The notes below the pieces were generated by a model. It ran no database searches and was not told the DNA's origin. It saw only the letters and a program-made list of their open reading frames with translations. Shown one piece after another: positions 11,749-19,457 of a stretch of DNA of 64,000 nt; position 1 is the first letter of the stretch; the number at the start of each line of letters is the position of its first letter. The translations under genes and the position numbers were made by a program. This DNA comes from Algihabitans sp965233705 (lineage in GTDB: Bacteria > Pseudomonadota > Alphaproteobacteria > Kiloniellales > DSM-21159). Location: assembly GCA_965233705.1 (NCBI GenBank), contig CBDDTF010000003.1, positions 310,001 to 374,000 of the forward strand, in the 5' to 3' direction.

Positions 11749-11773
11749 GGTCTTCGCCTCCTTGGCCCGGCGC

Positions 11774-12031
11774 CTACTGGATCACGTAGGGCAGCAGGGC
11801 GAGGAATCGGGCGCGCTTGATGGCGCGGGCCAGCTCGCGCTGCTTCTTGGCCGAGACCGCGGTGATGCGGCTGGGCACGATCTTGCCGCGCTCCGAGACG
11901 AAGCGCTGCAGCAGCCGGATGTCCTTGTAGTCGATCTTCGGCGCGTTGGGGCCGGAGAAGGGGCAGGACTTGCGGCGGCGGAAGAAGGGCCGGCGCGGGC
12001 CGGCGCTCTTGCTGACGATTTCGACGGCCAT
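11774..12031 (-). CDS. rpsR: 30S ribosomal protein S18
   Basis: An 85-residue S18 that binds S6 and 16S rRNA on the platform of the small subunit. Typical motifs are CPFSGPNAPKIDYKDIRLL and RGKIVPSRITAVSAKKQREL. It lies 5 bases after rpsF and 25 bases before rplI, the usual order. Confidence 0.97.
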   Translation of the reverse strand: MAVEIVSKSAGPRRPFFRRRKSCPFSGPNAPKIDYKDIRLLQRFVSERGKIVPSRITAVSAKKQRELARAIKRARFLALLPYVIQ

Positions 12032-12036
12032 GATGC

Positions 12037-12504
12037 TTACTCCCCGGCCTGGCTTGCCCGACGGTCGTCGCGGTCGCGACGCTCGCCCCGATCCCCGCGG
12101 TCGCCACGGTCACCGCGGTCGCCACGGTCACCGCGCGGCCCGCGATCGCGGTCGCGGCCGCCCCGCCGGTCGTCGCGCCGGTCGCGGCCCTGCAGGATGG
12201 CGGAGGGCTCGGGGTCGAGCGCCTTCACGCGCACCGTCAGGTAGCGCAGGATGTCCTCGTTGAAGCGCATGACGCGCTCGTACTCGGTCACCGCCTCGGC
12301 CGGCGCGTCCAGGTTCATGAGGACGTAGTGGCCCTTGCGGTTCTTCTTGATCTTGTAGGCGAGGTTGCGCAGGCCCCAGCTCTCGCGCTTGGCGACGTCG
12401 CCGCCCTTGGCCTTGATCACCTCGGTCAGCTCGTCGGCGAGCTGCTCGACCTGCTGCGCCGAGAGATCCTGGCGCGCGATCATCACGCTTTCGTAAAATG
12501 GCAT
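12037..12504 (-). CDS. rpsF: 30S ribosomal protein S6
   Basis: A 155-residue S6. The core (MPFYESVMIARQD, then NLAYKIKKNRKGHYVLMN) ends near residue 100. A highly charged tail of about 50 residues follows, with repeated Gly-Asp-Arg triplets. The ATG at 12504 has AGGAG at good spacing; a GTG three codons upstream would sit on top of that site. The tail is encoded by an 18-bp DNA tandem repeat. S6 tails vary among alphaproteobacteria and are often Arg/Asp-rich. Confidence 0.96.
   Translation of the reverse strand: MPFYESVMIARQDLSAQQVEQLADELTEVIKAKGGDVAKRESWGLRNLAYKIKKNRKGHYVLMNLDAPAEAVTEYERVMRFNEDILRYLTVRVKALDPEPSAILQGRDRRDDRRGGRDRDRGPRGDRGDRGDRGDRGDRGERRDRDDRRASQAGE
12095..12135. repeat. 18-bp tandem repeat inside the rpsF tail
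   Basis: The 18-base unit beginning CCGCGGTCGCC occurs at 12095-12112 and 12113-12130 with a partial third copy. It encodes consecutive GDR triplets of the S6 C-terminal tail and is a likely site of in-frame length change. Confidence 0.8.
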
Positions 12505-12659
12505 CGAAGCCACTCCTTTCGGCTGTTTCGCGGGCCGGCGCCCCCCGCCGATCGGGCGGCTATCCCGGCCCTAGCCGACTGCGTACATCCCGTTCGCGCG
12601 GGCGAGCGGCAGCCGGCAAGGAGCATTCCGCCGCCCGGGCCGGACAGCGGGAAGCGCGG

Positions 12660-12687
12660 AATATAGCGATTGGCGCCCGGCGTGCAA
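12660..12687 (-). promoter_or_regulatory. Predicted promoter of the rpsF-rpsR-rplI operon
   Basis: Read leftward, TTGCAC (12682-12687) and TATATT (12660-12665) are separated by 16 bases. The leader to the rpsF ATG would be about 150 bases. The divergent gap 12505-12900 (396 bases) holds this promoter, the fabD promoter and both leaders, with no gene. Confidence 0.65.
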
Positions 12688-12707
12688 GCCTTTGCGCGGC
12701 GCCATGC

Positions 12708-12736
12708 TTGACAGGCCCGATGCGCACGTTAGACAT
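12708..12736 (+). promoter_or_regulatory. Predicted promoter of fabD
   Basis: A perfect TTGACA at 12708-12713 is followed after 16-17 bases by TAGACA or AGACAT (12730-12736). It starts a leader of about 160 bases before the fabD ATG at 12901. Confidence 0.5.
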
Positions 12737-12900
12737 AGCCGCCCTCACGCGCGGGCGCCGGCTTCGGCTGCGTCCGCCCCCCAACGGACCCGGACCGGCC
12801 ACGCCGCGGCGTCGCGCGCCAACGCGGCCGACGGTGGCCCGGACGGCTTCGGGTCGGACTTTCCACGGGGTCCCACAGGCCAGCGGTCGGACGAGCAGCC

Positions 12901-13848
12901 ATGCCTACACGCGCCTTCATCTTTCCTGGCCAGGGCAGCCAGCAGGTCGGCATGGGCCAGAGCCTGGCCGAGGCCTTTCCCGAGGCCCGGCTGGTCTTCG
13001 AAGAGGTCGACGACGCGCTGGAGCAGCGCCTGTCGCGCCTGATGTTCGAGGGGCCGGAGAGCGAGCTGACCCTGACGGAGAACGCGCAGCCGGCGCTGAT
13101 GGCCGTCTCGCTGGCGGCTTTGCGGGTGATCGAGGCGCAGGCCGGCAAGCCGCTGGCGGAGCTGGCCGCCTTCGTCGCCGGCCACTCCCTGGGCGAGTAT
13201 TCGGCCCTGGCGGCCGCCGGCAGCCTGGAGCTGGCCGACGCCGCGCGCCTGCTCAAGCGGCGCGGCCAGGCGATGCAGCAGGCCGTGCCGGTCGGCGAAG
13301 GGGCGATGGCGGCGATCCTGGGCCTCGAGCTGCAGGTCGTCGAGGAGATTGCCCAGGAGGCCGCGGCCGAGGGCGAGGTCTGCGTGCCGGCCAACGACAA
13401 CGCGCCGGGCCAGGTGGTGGTCTCCGGCCACAAGGCGGCGGTCGAGCGCGCGGTGACCCTGGCCGCCGAGCGGGGCGGGCGGCGCAGCGTCATGCTGGCG
13501 GTCTCCGCGCCGTTCCACTGCCCGCTGATGGCGCCGGCGGCGGACGTCATGGCCGAGGCCCTGGCCGCGGTCACCCTGGCGCCGCCGCAGGTGCCGCTGA
13601 TCGCCAACGTCACGGCCGGGGCGGCGCAGGAGCCCGAGGCGTTGCGCCGTCTGCTGGTCGAGCAGGTGACCGGGCTGGTGCGCTGGCGCGAGTCGGTCGA
13701 GGCGATGCGCGACGCCGGGGTGGAGCAGTTCGTCGAGTGCGGCGCCGGCAAAGTGCTCTCGGGCCTGCTGCGCCGGATCGACCGCTCCCTGGCGGGCAGC
13801 GCGATCGGCGCGCCGGGCGATATCGACGCCTTCCTGAACAGCCTCTAG
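12901..13848 (+). CDS. fabD: Malonyl-CoA:ACP transacylase
   Basis: Loads malonyl groups onto acyl carrier protein for fatty acid elongation. The 315-residue protein has the FPGQGSQ motif near the N-terminus, the nucleophile Ser96 in GHSLGEY and the catalytic His in APFHCPLM. It is the first gene of a fabD-fabG-acpP-fabF-mltG cluster and is separated from fabG by 12 bases. Confidence 0.97.
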   Translation: MPTRAFIFPGQGSQQVGMGQSLAEAFPEARLVFEEVDDALEQRLSRLMFEGPESELTLTENAQPALMAVSLAALRVIEAQAGKPLAELAAFVAGHSLGEYSALAAAGSLELADAARLLKRRGQAMQQAVPVGEGAMAAILGLELQVVEEIAQEAAAEGEVCVPANDNAPGQVVVSGHKAAVERAVTLAAERGGRRSVMLAVSAPFHCPLMAPAADVMAEALAAVTLAPPQVPLIANVTAGAAQEPEALRRLLVEQVTGLVRWRESVEAMRDAGVEQFVECGAGKVLSGLLRRIDRSLAGSAIGAPGDIDAFLNSL

Positions 13849-13860
13849 AGGAAAACGCGC

Positions 13861-14598
13861 ATGTTCGATCTGAGCGGAAAGCACGCGCTGGTGACCGGCG
13901 CGACCGGCGGCATCGGCGCGGCCATCGCCCGCGCGCTGCACGCCCAGGGGGCATCGGTGGCGCTGTCGGGAACGCGCGCCGAGGTGCTGGAGAGCCTGGC
14001 CGGCGAACTGGGCGAGCGGGCCGCCGTCACCCCCTGCAACCTGTCCGACGCCGACGCCACGGCGGCGCTGCCGGGCCAGGCCGAGGCGGCGCTGGGCGGC
14101 CTGGACATCGTGGTCAACAACGCCGGGCTGACCCGCGACAACCTGGCCATGCGGATGAAGGACGAGGACTGGCAGACGGTGCTCGACGTCAACCTCACCG
14201 CCGCCTTCCGCCTGTCGCGCGCGGCGCTGCGGGGCATGATGAAGCGGCGCTGGGGGCGGATCGTCAACATCACCTCGGTGGTCGGCGTCACCGGCAATCC
14301 GGGCCAGACCAACTATGCCGCCTCCAAGGCCGGGCTGATCGGCATGTCCAAGTCGCTGGCGGCCGAGGTCGCCAGCCGCGGCATCACGGTCAACTGCGTG
14401 GCGCCCGGCTTCATCGACACGGCGATGACCGACGTGCTCAGCGACGAGCAGAAGCAGCGCATCCTGGCGGCGGTGCCGGCCGGGGCGCTGGGACGCCCGG
14501 AGGACATCGCGGCGGCCGTGGTCTACCTGGCCTCGGCCGAAGGCGGTTACGTCACCGGGCAGACCTTGCATGTGAATGGTGGAATGACAATGATATAA
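13861..14598 (+). CDS. fabG: 3-oxoacyl-ACP reductase
   Basis: Reduces 3-oxoacyl-ACP with NADPH. The 245-residue SDR shows TGATGGIG at 12-19, NNAG at 86-89, and the triad Ser139, Tyr152 and Lys156 (NITSVVGVTG, YAASK). Its length and the flanking fabD and acpP make the assignment secure among SDRs. A 236-base gap separates it from acpP. Confidence 0.96.
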   Translation: MFDLSGKHALVTGATGGIGAAIARALHAQGASVALSGTRAEVLESLAGELGERAAVTPCNLSDADATAALPGQAEAALGGLDIVVNNAGLTRDNLAMRMKDEDWQTVLDVNLTAAFRLSRAALRGMMKRRWGRIVNITSVVGVTGNPGQTNYAASKAGLIGMSKSLAAEVASRGITVNCVAPGFIDTAMTDVLSDEQKQRILAAVPAGALGRPEDIAAAVVYLASAEGGYVTGQTLHVNGGMTMI

Positions 14599-14647
14599 CC
14601 CCATCTCGTGGGGGAATCGTTGGGATTCGACGCCGTCCGCAGGCCGA

Positions 14648-14676
14648 TTGGCAAAGCCGGGAGCCTGTGTTAAGAG
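14648..14676 (+). promoter_or_regulatory. Possible promoter upstream of acpP
   Basis: TTGGCA (14648-14653) and TAAGAG (14671-14676) lie 17 bases apart in the gap 14599-14834. The gap suggests that acpP has its own promoter, as is common for this very highly expressed gene. The match is weak. Confidence 0.35.
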
Positions 14677-14834
14677 GCGGCGCTTTTTGCGGCCGGACGG
14701 GGCTCAAGGCCGGCGGAGTCGGGTTGCCGAGGCGACCGCGGCGGCGCCACGTCGGACGGCAACTTCCGGAACAGAAACGATCGGGGGCACGAGGGCAATC
14801 CGGCCTCCCTTGGAATCAAGAAGGTGAGAGGGTC

Positions 14835-15074
14835 ATGAGCGACATCGCCAATCGCGTGAAGAAGATCGTTGTGGAGCACCTCGGCGTCGAGGAGAGCAAG
14901 GTCACCGAGTCCGCCAGCTTCATCGACGATCTGGGCGCCGACAGCCTGGACACGGTCGAGCTGGTCATGGCCTTCGAGGAGGAGTTCGGCTGCGAGATCC
15001 CCGACGACGCCGCCGAGAAGATCGTCTCGGTCAAGGACGCCATCGACTTCATCCAGGAGCACGCCGAGTCCTGA
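14835..15074 (+). CDS. acpP: Acyl carrier protein
   Basis: A 79-residue acidic carrier protein. The phosphopantetheine is attached to Ser37 in GADSLDTVELVM. The start ATG at 14835 is preceded by AAGGTGAG. It lies between fabG and fabF, as in most bacteria. A strong hairpin directly after the stop may favour ACP over FabF expression. Confidence 0.98.
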   Translation: MSDIANRVKKIVVEHLGVEESKVTESASFIDDLGADSLDTVELVMAFEEEFGCEIPDDAAEKIVSVKDAIDFIQEHAES

Positions 15075-15084
15075 GCCCCGGCGC

Positions 15085-15113
15085 CGGCGCCTTCGCAAGG
15101 GACGAAGGCGCCG
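15085..15113 (+). terminator. Hairpin between acpP and fabF (attenuator or mRNA-stabilising)
   Basis: An 11-bp perfect inverted repeat (CGGCGCCTTCG and CGAAGGCGCCG) encloses a 7-base loop. No T run follows, so it is more likely a partial terminator or a 3' end stabiliser of the acpP message than a full stop. Confidence 0.7.
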
Positions 15114-15150
15114 TCCTGCGGGCCGGCCTTGCGTAGCGGTACAGCATGAT

Positions 15151-16419
15151 ATGAGACGCGTCGTCGTAACCGGTCTCGGGCTCGTCACGCCATTGGGCAC
15201 CGGGGTCGAGCATGTCTGGTCTCGCCTCCTGGCGGGCGAGTCGGGCATCAACGCGATCCAGAATTTCGACGTTTCCGACCTTCCGTCGAAGATCGGCGGC
15301 CAGCCTCCGCGCGGCGACAGGGCCAGCGGCGGCTTCAATGCCGACGAGTACATGGCGCAGAAGGAACAGCGGAAGGTCGACCGCTTCATCGTCTACGGCA
15401 TGGCCGCGGCGCAGGAGGCGATCGAGCATGCCGGCTGGACGCCCGAGGACGCGGAGTCGCTCGAGCGCACCGGGGTGATGATCGGCTCCGGCATCGGCGG
15501 CCTGGAGACGATCTGCGAGGGCGCGGTCACGGTGCACGAGCGCGGGCCGCGGCGCCTGTCGCCGTTCTTCATTCCGGCGGCGCTGATCAACCTGGTCTCG
15601 GGCCACGTCTCCATCCGCTACGGCTTCAAGGGGCCGAACCACGCGGTGGTCACGGCCTGCTCGACCGGGGCGCACGCGATCGGCGACGCCGCGCGGCTGA
15701 TCGCGCTGGACGACGCCGACGTGATGATCGCCGGCGGCGCGGAGGCGGCGGTCAACCGCATCGGCATCGCCGGCTTCTGCGCCTCGCGGGCGCTGTCGAC
15801 CAGCTACAACGACACCCCGACCCAGGCCTCGCGGCCGTGGGACAAGGGGCGCGACGGCTTCGTCATGGGCGAAGGGGCCGGCGCCCTGGTGCTGGAGGAG
15901 CTGGAGCACGCCAAGAAGCGCGGCGCGCCGATCTACGCCGAGGTTACCGGCTACGGCCTGTCCGGCGACGCCTACCACATCACCGCGCCGCCGGAGGACG
16001 GCAACGGCGGCTTCCGCTCGATGCGCTCGGCCCTCAAGCGGGCGCAGCTCGACCCGGAGCGGATCGACTACGTCAACGCGCACGGCACCTCGACGCCGCT
16101 GGGCGACGTGATCGAGCTGGGCGCGATCAAGAAGCTGTTCGGCGCGGCCGTGTCCGACCTGTCGATGTCCTCGACCAAGTCGGCGATCGGCCACCTGCTG
16201 GGCGCGGCCGGCGCGGTAGAGGCGATCTTCTGCACCCTGGCGATCCGCGACGGTGTCGTGCCCCCGACCCTCAATCTGGATGCGCCGGCCGAAGAGGCGG
16301 ACGCCATCGACCTGGTGCCGCATCAGCCCAAGGAGCGTGCGGTGCGCCACGCGCTGAGCAATTCCTTCGGGTTCGGCGGCACCAACGCCAGTCTGGTGCT
16401 CAGCCGCTTCGACCACTAG
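15151..16419 (+). CDS. fabF: 3-oxoacyl-ACP synthase II
   Basis: Condenses malonyl-ACP with growing acyl chains. The 422-residue thiolase-fold enzyme has the nucleophile Cys170 (VVTACSTGAHAIG), His in NAHGTSTPLGD and the second His in KSAIGHLLGAAGAVE. The ATG at 15151 gives the typical N-terminus MRRVVVTGLGLVTPLG. It lies 76 bases after acpP and 149 before mltG. Confidence 0.97.
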   Translation: MRRVVVTGLGLVTPLGTGVEHVWSRLLAGESGINAIQNFDVSDLPSKIGGQPPRGDRASGGFNADEYMAQKEQRKVDRFIVYGMAAAQEAIEHAGWTPEDAESLERTGVMIGSGIGGLETICEGAVTVHERGPRRLSPFFIPAALINLVSGHVSIRYGFKGPNHAVVTACSTGAHAIGDAARLIALDDADVMIAGGAEAAVNRIGIAGFCASRALSTSYNDTPTQASRPWDKGRDGFVMGEGAGALVLEELEHAKKRGAPIYAEVTGYGLSGDAYHITAPPEDGNGGFRSMRSALKRAQLDPERIDYVNAHGTSTPLGDVIELGAIKKLFGAAVSDLSMSSTKSAIGHLLGAAGAVEAIFCTLAIRDGVVPPTLNLDAPAEEADAIDLVPHQPKERAVRHALSNSFGFGGTNASLVLSRFDH

Positions 16420-16568
16420 AGCAGCGGGGGATCGCCCGGAGCCGCGTCGCAGGCCCGCCGATCACAGAAAACCCGTTCTCGGACGCTGAACGCGAGTGAG
16501 GTTTCAGGATCGTGCGGGCGCGCAAGGCGAGTCCCAGCGATCGCGGACCACTCTAGCCGGAGGGATCG

Positions 16569-17552
16569 ATGGGGGTCCTGCGCCTCGCCCTGGGTCTGGT
16601 CGTGGCCGTCGGGCTGGCGGCCGCCGGGCTCCTCGCCTATCACGGCTACGCCAGCTTCACCCAGCCCGGCCCCCTGGACGCCACCAAGCGGGTGGTGATC
16701 GCCGCCGGCACCGGCCTGGAGGGCATCGCCGGCCAGCTCCACGACGCCGGGGTGATCTCCGAGCCGCTGGTCTTCCGCCTCGGCGCCAAGCTGACCGACC
16801 GGGCGACCCGACTGAAGGCCGGCGAATACGAGTTCGCGCCGGGCGTGACCATGCGCGGCGTGCTCGACAAGCTGAATGCCGGCGAGACGGTGGTGCGCCG
16901 CCTGACGGTGCCCGAGGGGCTGACCTCGGCCGAGGTGGTGGCGCTGATCGAGGGGGCGGAAGGACTGGAGGGCGAGGTGCCGGAGCTGCCCGCCGAGGGC
17001 AGCCTGCTGCCCGAGACCTATCACTATGCCTGGGGCGACGACCGCGCCGACCTGATCGCGCGCATGCGCGCGGCCATGCAGGCCGCCGTCGAGGAGCTCT
17101 GGGCCGGGCGCGCCGAGGGGCTGCCCCTGGCGACGCCGCGCGAGGCCGTGATCCTGGCCTCGATCGTCGAGAAGGAGACCGGCGTCGACGGCGAGCGGCC
17201 GCTGGTTGCCAGCGTCTTCCTCAACCGGCTGGAGCGCGGCATGCGTCTGCAGTCCGACCCGACGGTGGTCTTTGCGCTGACCGAGGGCGCCGGGCCGCTG
17301 GACCGGGCGCTGACGCGCGCTGACTGGCAGGTCGAGCACCCCTACAACACCTATCGGATCGACGGCCTGCCGCCCGGTCCGATCGCCAATCCCGGCCGCG
17401 CCGCGCTGGCCGCCGTGCTCGATCCGGCGGAAAGCGACTACCTCTACTTCGTCGCCGACGGCAGCGGCGGCCACGCCTTCGCCACCACCCTGGCCGAGCA
17501 CAACCGCAACGTCGCCAAGTGGCGGCGCATCCGCGACGGCCGCGGCCAGTAG
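16569..17552 (+). CDS. mltG: Endolytic murein transglycosylase
   Basis: Cleaves nascent glycan strands and so sets glycan length in peptidoglycan. The 327-residue YceG-family protein has one N-terminal membrane helix (about residues 5-25), a LysM-like segment (residues about 40-115) and the catalytic Glu201 in ASIVEKETG. SDPTVVFAL and YNTYRIDGLPPGPIANPG are typical. It follows fabF, as in many proteobacteria. Confidence 0.95.
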   Translation: MGVLRLALGLVVAVGLAAAGLLAYHGYASFTQPGPLDATKRVVIAAGTGLEGIAGQLHDAGVISEPLVFRLGAKLTDRATRLKAGEYEFAPGVTMRGVLDKLNAGETVVRRLTVPEGLTSAEVVALIEGAEGLEGEVPELPAEGSLLPETYHYAWGDDRADLIARMRAAMQAAVEELWAGRAEGLPLATPREAVILASIVEKETGVDGERPLVASVFLNRLERGMRLQSDPTVVFALTEGAGPLDRALTRADWQVEHPYNTYRIDGLPPGPIANPGRAALAAVLDPAESDYLYFVADGSGGHAFATTLAEHNRNVAKWRRIRDGRGQ

Positions 17553-17600
17553 GGCCCGCGGGCGGGGCGCGCCGGCGCTGCGACCCGCGCCGCGACCGGC

Positions 17601-17655
17601 GGGACGACCGCGGACGACGGCGGAGGGCGACGGCGGGGGACGACGGCGGGGCGCG
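17601..17655. repeat. Degenerate GACGGCGG-type tandem repeat
   Basis: Four to five imperfect units of about 13 bases around the core GGACGACGGCGG lie in the gap between mltG and the next gene. No other feature is seen in 17553-17699. Confidence 0.65.
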
Positions 17656-17699
17656 ACAGACCCCTTGATCCCGGCGCGCCAGCGGCCAGACTCCAGGGC

Positions 17700-17972
17700 A
17701 TGTCCGGTCTGCTGCCCCACGAGAAGCGTTTCCTGCAGTTCCTCGCCGGCCACCTGGCGCTCGGCGTCGCGGCGGCGGCCGGGCTGACCGGCCTGCTGCT
17801 CTACTTCGACCTCTTCGGCCTGCGCAGCCTGGCCGTGACCCAGCCCGAGGGCTGGCTGGGCATCGCCCTCATCTTCATCGGCCTGGCCATCACCTTCGGC
17901 TCGGTCGCCATGGGCATCGGCGTGATGAGCCAGGCCCGCCACGAGGGCGACGGGGGCGACGAGGAGGAGTAG
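17700..17972 (+). CDS. Small two-helix membrane protein, function unknown
   Basis: A 90-residue protein with two predicted membrane helices (about residues 16-37 and 50-74). A short cytoplasm-like N-terminus (MSGLLPHEKRFLQFL) precedes them and an acidic tail (GDGGDEEE) follows. I do not recognise a family with certainty. Codon use matches the neighbours and it lies between mltG and a tRNA gene read the other way. Its role is unknown. Confidence 0.6.
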   Translation: MSGLLPHEKRFLQFLAGHLALGVAAAAGLTGLLLYFDLFGLRSLAVTQPEGWLGIALIFIGLAITFGSVAMGIGVMSQARHEGDGGDEEE

Positions 17973-18039
17973 GGCGCCGTGCCCTCGAGGCCGCCCGCTT
18001 GGCCCCGGCAGTCGCAAGACCCCGCCGTCAAAACGAAGG

Positions 18040-18124
18040 TGGTGACCCCTGCGGGACTCGAACCCGCACGTCCGAAGACCCGGGATTTTAAGTCCCGTGC
18101 GTCTACCAGTTCCGCCAAGGGGCC
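18040..18124 (-). tRNA. tRNA-Leu (anticodon UAA)
   Basis: Read leftward, the gene starts GGCCCCTTGGCGGAACTGG and ends with an encoded CCA (18040-18042). The acceptor stem GGCCCCT pairs with AGGGGTC, with one G-U pair. The anticodon loop CTTAAAA gives UAA, a long class II variable arm is present, and the T arm is GCGGG-TTCGAGT-CCCGC. Length is 85 bases including CCA. Confidence 0.93.
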
Positions 18125-18313
18125 GGTGCGAAGCGAAGATATCGCAGGAGTTCGGCGCGGCGGGCAAGTGGGTGGCTGCCGTCGGGCGGCTGCGCGGCAG
18201 CGGCGGAGCAGGCATGCGCGCGCGCCGCGCCGCGGTGCTTTGCCCGCCGGCCCGGCTGCGCGTAGCTTCTCTGGCCGATGCAAGCAAACAAACAAAGGCT
18301 AGGGGAGGGTGAC

Positions 18314-19216
18314 ATGGCCGGACGGCTGCAGGACAAGGTCGCGATCGTGGTGGGCGCCGGCTCCAGCGGCCCGGGCTGGGGCAACGGCAAGGCGACGGCG
18401 GTGCTCTTCGCGCGCGAAGGCGCGCAGGTCTTCTGCGTCGACCGCAACGGCGCGGCGGCCGAGGAGACGGCGGCGATCGTCGCCCAGGAGGGCGGCCGGG
18501 CCGAGGCCCACGCCGCCGACGTCACCGACAACGCCCAGGTGCAGGGCATGGTCGAGGCGGCGCTCAAGGCCTTCGGCGCCATCGACGTGCTGCACAACAA
18601 CGTCGGCATCGTCGAGGTCGGCGGTCCGGTCGAGGTCTCGGAGGAGTCCTGGCACCGGGTGATGGAGGTCAACCTCACCTCCATGTTCCTGACCTGCAAG
18701 CACGTCCTGCCGGTGATGGACCGGCAGTTCGAGCTGCGCAGCGCCCAGGCGGAGACGGCCGGCGGCGGCGGCGCAGGGCGCGCGGGGGGCGCGGCAGGCG
18801 GCGACGCGGCAGGCGGCGCCGTGGCGGTCCAGGGCGGCGCCATCGTCAACATCGCCTCGATCGCCGGCATCCGCTGGACCGGCGTGCCCTTCATCTCCTA
18901 CGCGACCAGCAAGGCCGGGGTGATCCAGTTCACCCGCTCGGTGGCCATGCAGTACGCCAAGCGCGGCATCCGCGCCAACGCCGTCCTGCCGGGCCTGATG
19001 AACACGCCGATGATCCGCGAGCCGCTGAAGGACGCCTACGCCGCCGGCGACGTTGAGCGCATGGTCGAGCTGCGCGACGCCCAATGCCCCACCGGCCGGA
19101 TGGGCGACGCCTGGGACGTCGCCCACGCCAGCCTGTTCCTCGCCTCCGACGAGGCCAAGTACGTCACCGCCACCGAACTGGTGGTCGACGGCGGCCTGAC
19201 GGCCAAGTTCGCCTGA
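18314..19216 (+). CDS. SDR family oxidoreductase with a Gly/Ala-rich insertion
   Basis: A 300-residue SDR. The nucleotide-binding loop is the variant GAGSSGPGWGNG (14-25), and the active site has Tyr196 and Lys200 in YATSK. NNVG (95-98) replaces the common NNAG. Residues about 137-173 form an insertion rich in Gly and Ala between the central helix and the catalytic strand, which explains the length above the usual 250. The ATG at 18314 follows AGGGGAGGG at good distance. It stands alone between the tRNA and putA; the substrate is unknown. Confidence 0.85.
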   Translation: MAGRLQDKVAIVVGAGSSGPGWGNGKATAVLFAREGAQVFCVDRNGAAAEETAAIVAQEGGRAEAHAADVTDNAQVQGMVEAALKAFGAIDVLHNNVGIVEVGGPVEVSEESWHRVMEVNLTSMFLTCKHVLPVMDRQFELRSAQAETAGGGGAGRAGGAAGGDAAGGAVAVQGGAIVNIASIAGIRWTGVPFISYATSKAGVIQFTRSVAMQYAKRGIRANAVLPGLMNTPMIREPLKDAYAAGDVERMVELRDAQCPTGRMGDAWDVAHASLFLASDEAKYVTATELVVDGGLTAKFA

Positions 19217-19457
19217 GCGGCGTCGGGCTGGGCGCGGGAGATTCCAGGGGGCTGATCGCGGCGGCGGAAGGGCGTAGAGTGGCCTGCGACCGACGGCCCC
19301 ACCGCGCGTGCTGCGGCGGTTGCCCGAAAGTCGGCCTATAACAAATCGTTAGGGCGGATGCGGCCGACTGGACGGTGGTTCGGGACGATTCCTTTAGGAC
19401 GGGCATCTGCTCTAATCTGCGGCCCATCGAATTGGATACAACAAGACGAGGTTTGTC

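Noticed and set aside
12505..12660. S6:S18-binding leader motif in the rpsF mRNA
   Set aside because: Such autoregulatory leaders are known and the leader is long enough, but I could not fold a convincing match by eye.
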